NCBI GenBank assembly: GCA_047618115.1
Contig: JBLHKV010000203.1
Location: 1-7,427, forward strand
DNA: 7,427 nt
DNA from: CALJGI01 sp047618115
Lineage (GTDB): Bacteria > Pseudomonadota > Gammaproteobacteria > Pseudomonadales > Halieaceae
Reading direction: 5' to 3'
The translations under genes and the position numbers were made by a program. Of the stretch, positions 5,301-7,427 are shown piece by piece (positions within the stretch are counted from its first letter, which is position 1; every line of letters starts with the position of its first letter). Below the pieces are notes generated by a model, which saw only the letters and a list, made by a program, of their open reading frames with translations, had not been told where the DNA came from and made no database searches.

Positions 5301-7241
5301 ATGGTACGCACAGGTTCGAAACCATCCGATCGGAATCTTGGCATGAACCAACCTATCTCGCGCCGCGATATGCTGCACGGGATGGGAGCGATTACGGCCG
5401 GCTCGCTGCTGCCCGATACTTTGCTCGCCGAGCAGTTGCGAGAGGCGCAGAACGGCAGCGTGTACCCGCCAATACTCTCTGGTATTCGCGGCAACCATGC
5501 CGGCTCCTTTGAAGTAGCCCATCAACTCGGCCGCGCCGGACGCACCGACTGGGGTAAGGTCCAGCACCCCGACCCGGGAGCATACGATCTTGTTGTTGTG
5601 GGCGGTGGTATCAGTGGTCTTTCCTCCGCACACTTTTTCCGCAAGGAGAATCCGAACGCGCGAATTTTAATTCTCGATAACCACGATGACTTTGGCGGCC
5701 ACGCCAAACGCAATGAGTTTGAGGCAGATGGGCGGACCGTGATCGGGTACGGAGGCAGCCAGACCCTGTCGGCCCCGTCCGGTTTCAGTGACATCGTAAA
5801 CGAACTTTTGGATGACCTTGGTGTTGACACCAAACGGTTTGAGAAGGCCTATGACCAGGGGTTTTACAAACGCCACGGGCTCGGGGCTGGTATCCATTTC
5901 AACAAGGAAGCGTGGGGCGTCGATCGAACCGTACCGTTCGGCCTGGGATTCTTTCAGGATTATTTGGCCATGGCGAAGTCTCCCCTGACAGCAGAAGAGG
6001 CAGTGGAAAAAATACCAATTTCCGATGCAGCCAGACGGGAATTGCTGCATTTGCTGACAACGGATGAAGATCAGATACCGCACATACACGGCGAGGCAAA
6101 GTGGGACTATCTCAGTAGCATTAGTTATCGCGAGTTTTTGAGCAGGCATCTGGGGATTACCGAGCCCGAAGTTTTTGCCCTACTGCAAGATCTGCCGATT
6201 GATCTGGGTGTTGGTATCGAGGCCGCTCCCGCTTCAATGGTTCTTGACTACATCGGTATGCCTGGCTGGGACGCCGCCGGATTGCCGGAATACGATGAGG
6301 ATGACGAACCCTACATCCATCACTTTCCCGACGGCAATGCTTCAATAGCCCGCTTACTGGTCCGTTCAATGATTCCGTCGGTGGCGCCAGGTAGCACCAT
6401 GGAAGACGTCGTCACGGCGCAGTTTGATTATGCGAGGCTCGACCAGCCAAATGCACCAGTACGCGTGCGACTCAATAGTACCGTCACACTCGTTGAACAC
6501 GTTGGCGATGCGCTATCGGCCACACAGGTTTCGGTGTCCTACGTGCGTGATGGTCAGGCTTACAGGGTGATGGCGCGGGGTTGTGTGCTAGCCTGCAATA
6601 ATTCAATCATTCCCTACCTGTGCCCAACGCTCCCGACCTCTCAACGCGAGGCGCTGGCCAACCAGGTAAAGAGCCCGATCCTGTACACCAACGTACTTTT
6701 GCGCAACTGGCAGGCGTGGAAGAAAATGGGTATCGGTGCCATTTTATCTCCGGGTTCCTACCACATTACCGCAAATCTCGATTTCCCCGTCAGCCTGGGA
6801 GATTACACGTTCTCAGGAGGGCCTGACGAGCCGATCGTGGTGCACATGGAACGCTTCCCGCATGTGAACAATCAGGGCTTATCGAAGCAAGAGCAATTTC
6901 GACTGGGGAGGCAAGAGCTTTTGTCTACACCGTTTGCAACCATTGAACGTGAAGTTCGCGCTCAATTGCTAAGTATGCTCGGCGAGGCAGGATTCGATCC
7001 AGCCAGGGATATCACCAGCATAACCGTGAACCGTTGGGCCCATGGTTATGCGTATGGATATTCCCCGTTGTTCGATACTGTCTATGCAGATCGAGACGAC
7101 GCACGTTACCCTCATATGCGCGCTCGTAAACCCTTCGGTCGCATAACTATCGCCAATGCCGACTCGGCTGCAAGCGCGATGCTTCAGGCTGCGGTAGAAC
7201 AAGCTCACCGCGCGATAACTGAACTCGTGAGCGTCTACTAA
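5301..7241 (+). CDS. Tat-exported FAD oxidoreductase, spermidine-dehydrogenase (SpdH)-like
   Basis: This 646-residue protein is slightly longer than the roughly 620-residue SpdH of Pseudomonas, a FAD- and heme b-containing spermidine dehydrogenase. The N-terminus has the segment LGMNQPISRRDML (13-25), with twin arginines R21-R22, then a modest hydrophobic stretch to about residue 43. This is a Tat-type signal, so a periplasmic or outer-membrane-facing location is likely. The FAD-binding fold follows: YDLVVVGGGISG (95-106), D126 ending the second strand, and FGGHAKRNEF (131-140). The C-terminal part carries HGYAYGYSPLF (581-591) and FGRITIANADSAAS (612-625), which close the FAD site and which I recognise from SpdH-type proteins. 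The gene is divergent from the dimethylglycine dehydrogenase-like gene, which suggests a shared amine-oxidation theme. Many SpdH-family members have no tested substrate; polyamine is the best guess. The family call is fairly sure, the substrate is not. Confidence 0.75.
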   Translation: MVRTGSKPSDRNLGMNQPISRRDMLHGMGAITAGSLLPDTLLAEQLREAQNGSVYPPILSGIRGNHAGSFEVAHQLGRAGRTDWGKVQHPDPGAYDLVVVGGGISGLSSAHFFRKENPNARILILDNHDDFGGHAKRNEFEADGRTVIGYGGSQTLSAPSGFSDIVNELLDDLGVDTKRFEKAYDQGFYKRHGLGAGIHFNKEAWGVDRTVPFGLGFFQDYLAMAKSPLTAEEAVEKIPISDAARRELLHLLTTDEDQIPHIHGEAKWDYLSSISYREFLSRHLGITEPEVFALLQDLPIDLGVGIEAAPASMVLDYIGMPGWDAAGLPEYDEDDEPYIHHFPDGNASIARLLVRSMIPSVAPGSTMEDVVTAQFDYARLDQPNAPVRVRLNSTVTLVEHVGDALSATQVSVSYVRDGQAYRVMARGCVLACNNSIIPYLCPTLPTSQREALANQVKSPILYTNVLLRNWQAWKKMGIGAILSPGSYHITANLDFPVSLGDYTFSGGPDEPIVVHMERFPHVNNQGLSKQEQFRLGRQELLSTPFATIEREVRAQLLSMLGEAGFDPARDITSITVNRWAHGYAYGYSPLFDTVYADRDDARYPHMRARKPFGRITIANADSAASAMLQAAVEQAHRAITELVSVY

Positions 7242-7296
7242 ACGCCTGGGGATCGGTGACTACCAACGGTGTTGATGGACCGAATTGATGTATCCT

Positions 7297-7320
7297 TTAG
7301 TATTCTCGCGCTAATACTAA
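7297..7320. repeat. Perfect 8-bp inverted repeat, possible operator
   Basis: TTAGTATT (7297-7304) and AATACTAA (7313-7320) are exact reverse complements separated by the 8-bp spacer CTCGCGCT. The arms contain only two G-C pairs and no T-run follows. An intrinsic terminator for the preceding gene is therefore less likely than a protein-binding palindrome. It ends two bases before a possible start codon at 7323. Confidence 0.5.
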
Positions 7321-7322
7321 TA

Positions 7323-7427
7323 ATGAGCCGAAAGATGAGCGACCTTCCTAGTACCCCGAGGCATAAACTAATGCGATTCCGTGAACGGCTCAAGCCAGCC
7401 CACAGCATCAATTTTTGCATGCTTACC
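7323..7427 (+). CDS. Possible 5' end of a downstream gene (partial)
   Basis: From the ATG at 7323 the frame stays open for 35 codons to the window edge. A second ATG at 7335 would give MSDLPSTPRHKLMRF as the start. The N-terminus is basic (several R and K) and becomes more hydrophobic at SINFCML near the end, which would suit a protein with an early membrane segment, but too little is visible for a family call. No good ribosome-binding site precedes either ATG. An overlapping minus-strand frame (7238-7420) is equally open, so this remains tentative. Confidence 0.3.
   Translation, partial: MSRKMSDLPSTPRHKLMRFRERLKPAHSINFCMLT

Noticed and set aside
7238..7420. Minus-strand 60-codon open frame at the right edge
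   Set aside because: Its stop overlaps the end of the SpdH-like gene, its composition is low in acidic residues and motif-free, and no start signal is evident. I prefer the plus-strand frame, but neither is secure.

Overview
The window looks like a piece of a gammaproteobacterial chromosome, possibly from a marine lineage. That guess rests on moderate GC content, a CvfB/YitL-type RNA-binding protein, a Coq4-family (ubiquinone-linked) protein, and two large flavoprotein amine dehydrogenases. No tRNA, rRNA, IS element, phage gene or CRISPR array is visible. The taxonomy is inference; nothing in the sequence fixes a genus.

Layout from left to right. (1) Positions 1-40 are probably the last codons of a rightward gene that starts outside the window. 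(2) A TetR-family regulator (128-748, minus) and a Coq4-family gene (873-1643, plus) are divergently transcribed from a 124-bp intergenic region. That region holds an ordered array of TTACA/TGTAA half-sites lying across both predicted promoters. (3) A CvfB-like protein with S1 domains (1688-2542, minus) converges on coq4. (4) A GcvT-family flavoprotein resembling dimethylglycine/sarcosine dehydrogenase (2689-5148, minus) is divergent from (5) a Tat-signal FAD oxidoreductase of the spermidine-dehydrogenase (SpdH) type (5301-7241, plus). (6) The right end carries a perfect 8-bp inverted repeat and possibly the first codons of another rightward gene.

Two functional themes can be argued. The TetR/Coq4 pair looks like a self-contained regulated unit: the regulator probably represses both itself and the Coq4-like enzyme. 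That is a noteworthy arrangement for a protein usually regarded as a housekeeping quinone-biosynthesis factor. The two flavoproteins share one intergenic region and both belong to families that oxidise amines. One is predicted cytosolic and folate-linked, the other predicted exported by Tat, so they may belong to a common amine/polyamine/betaine catabolic theme; this is inference from position and family. CvfB appears to be an unrelated housekeeping regulator. I see no clearly new multi-gene system; the operator array and the stand-alone regulated Coq4 are the best leads.
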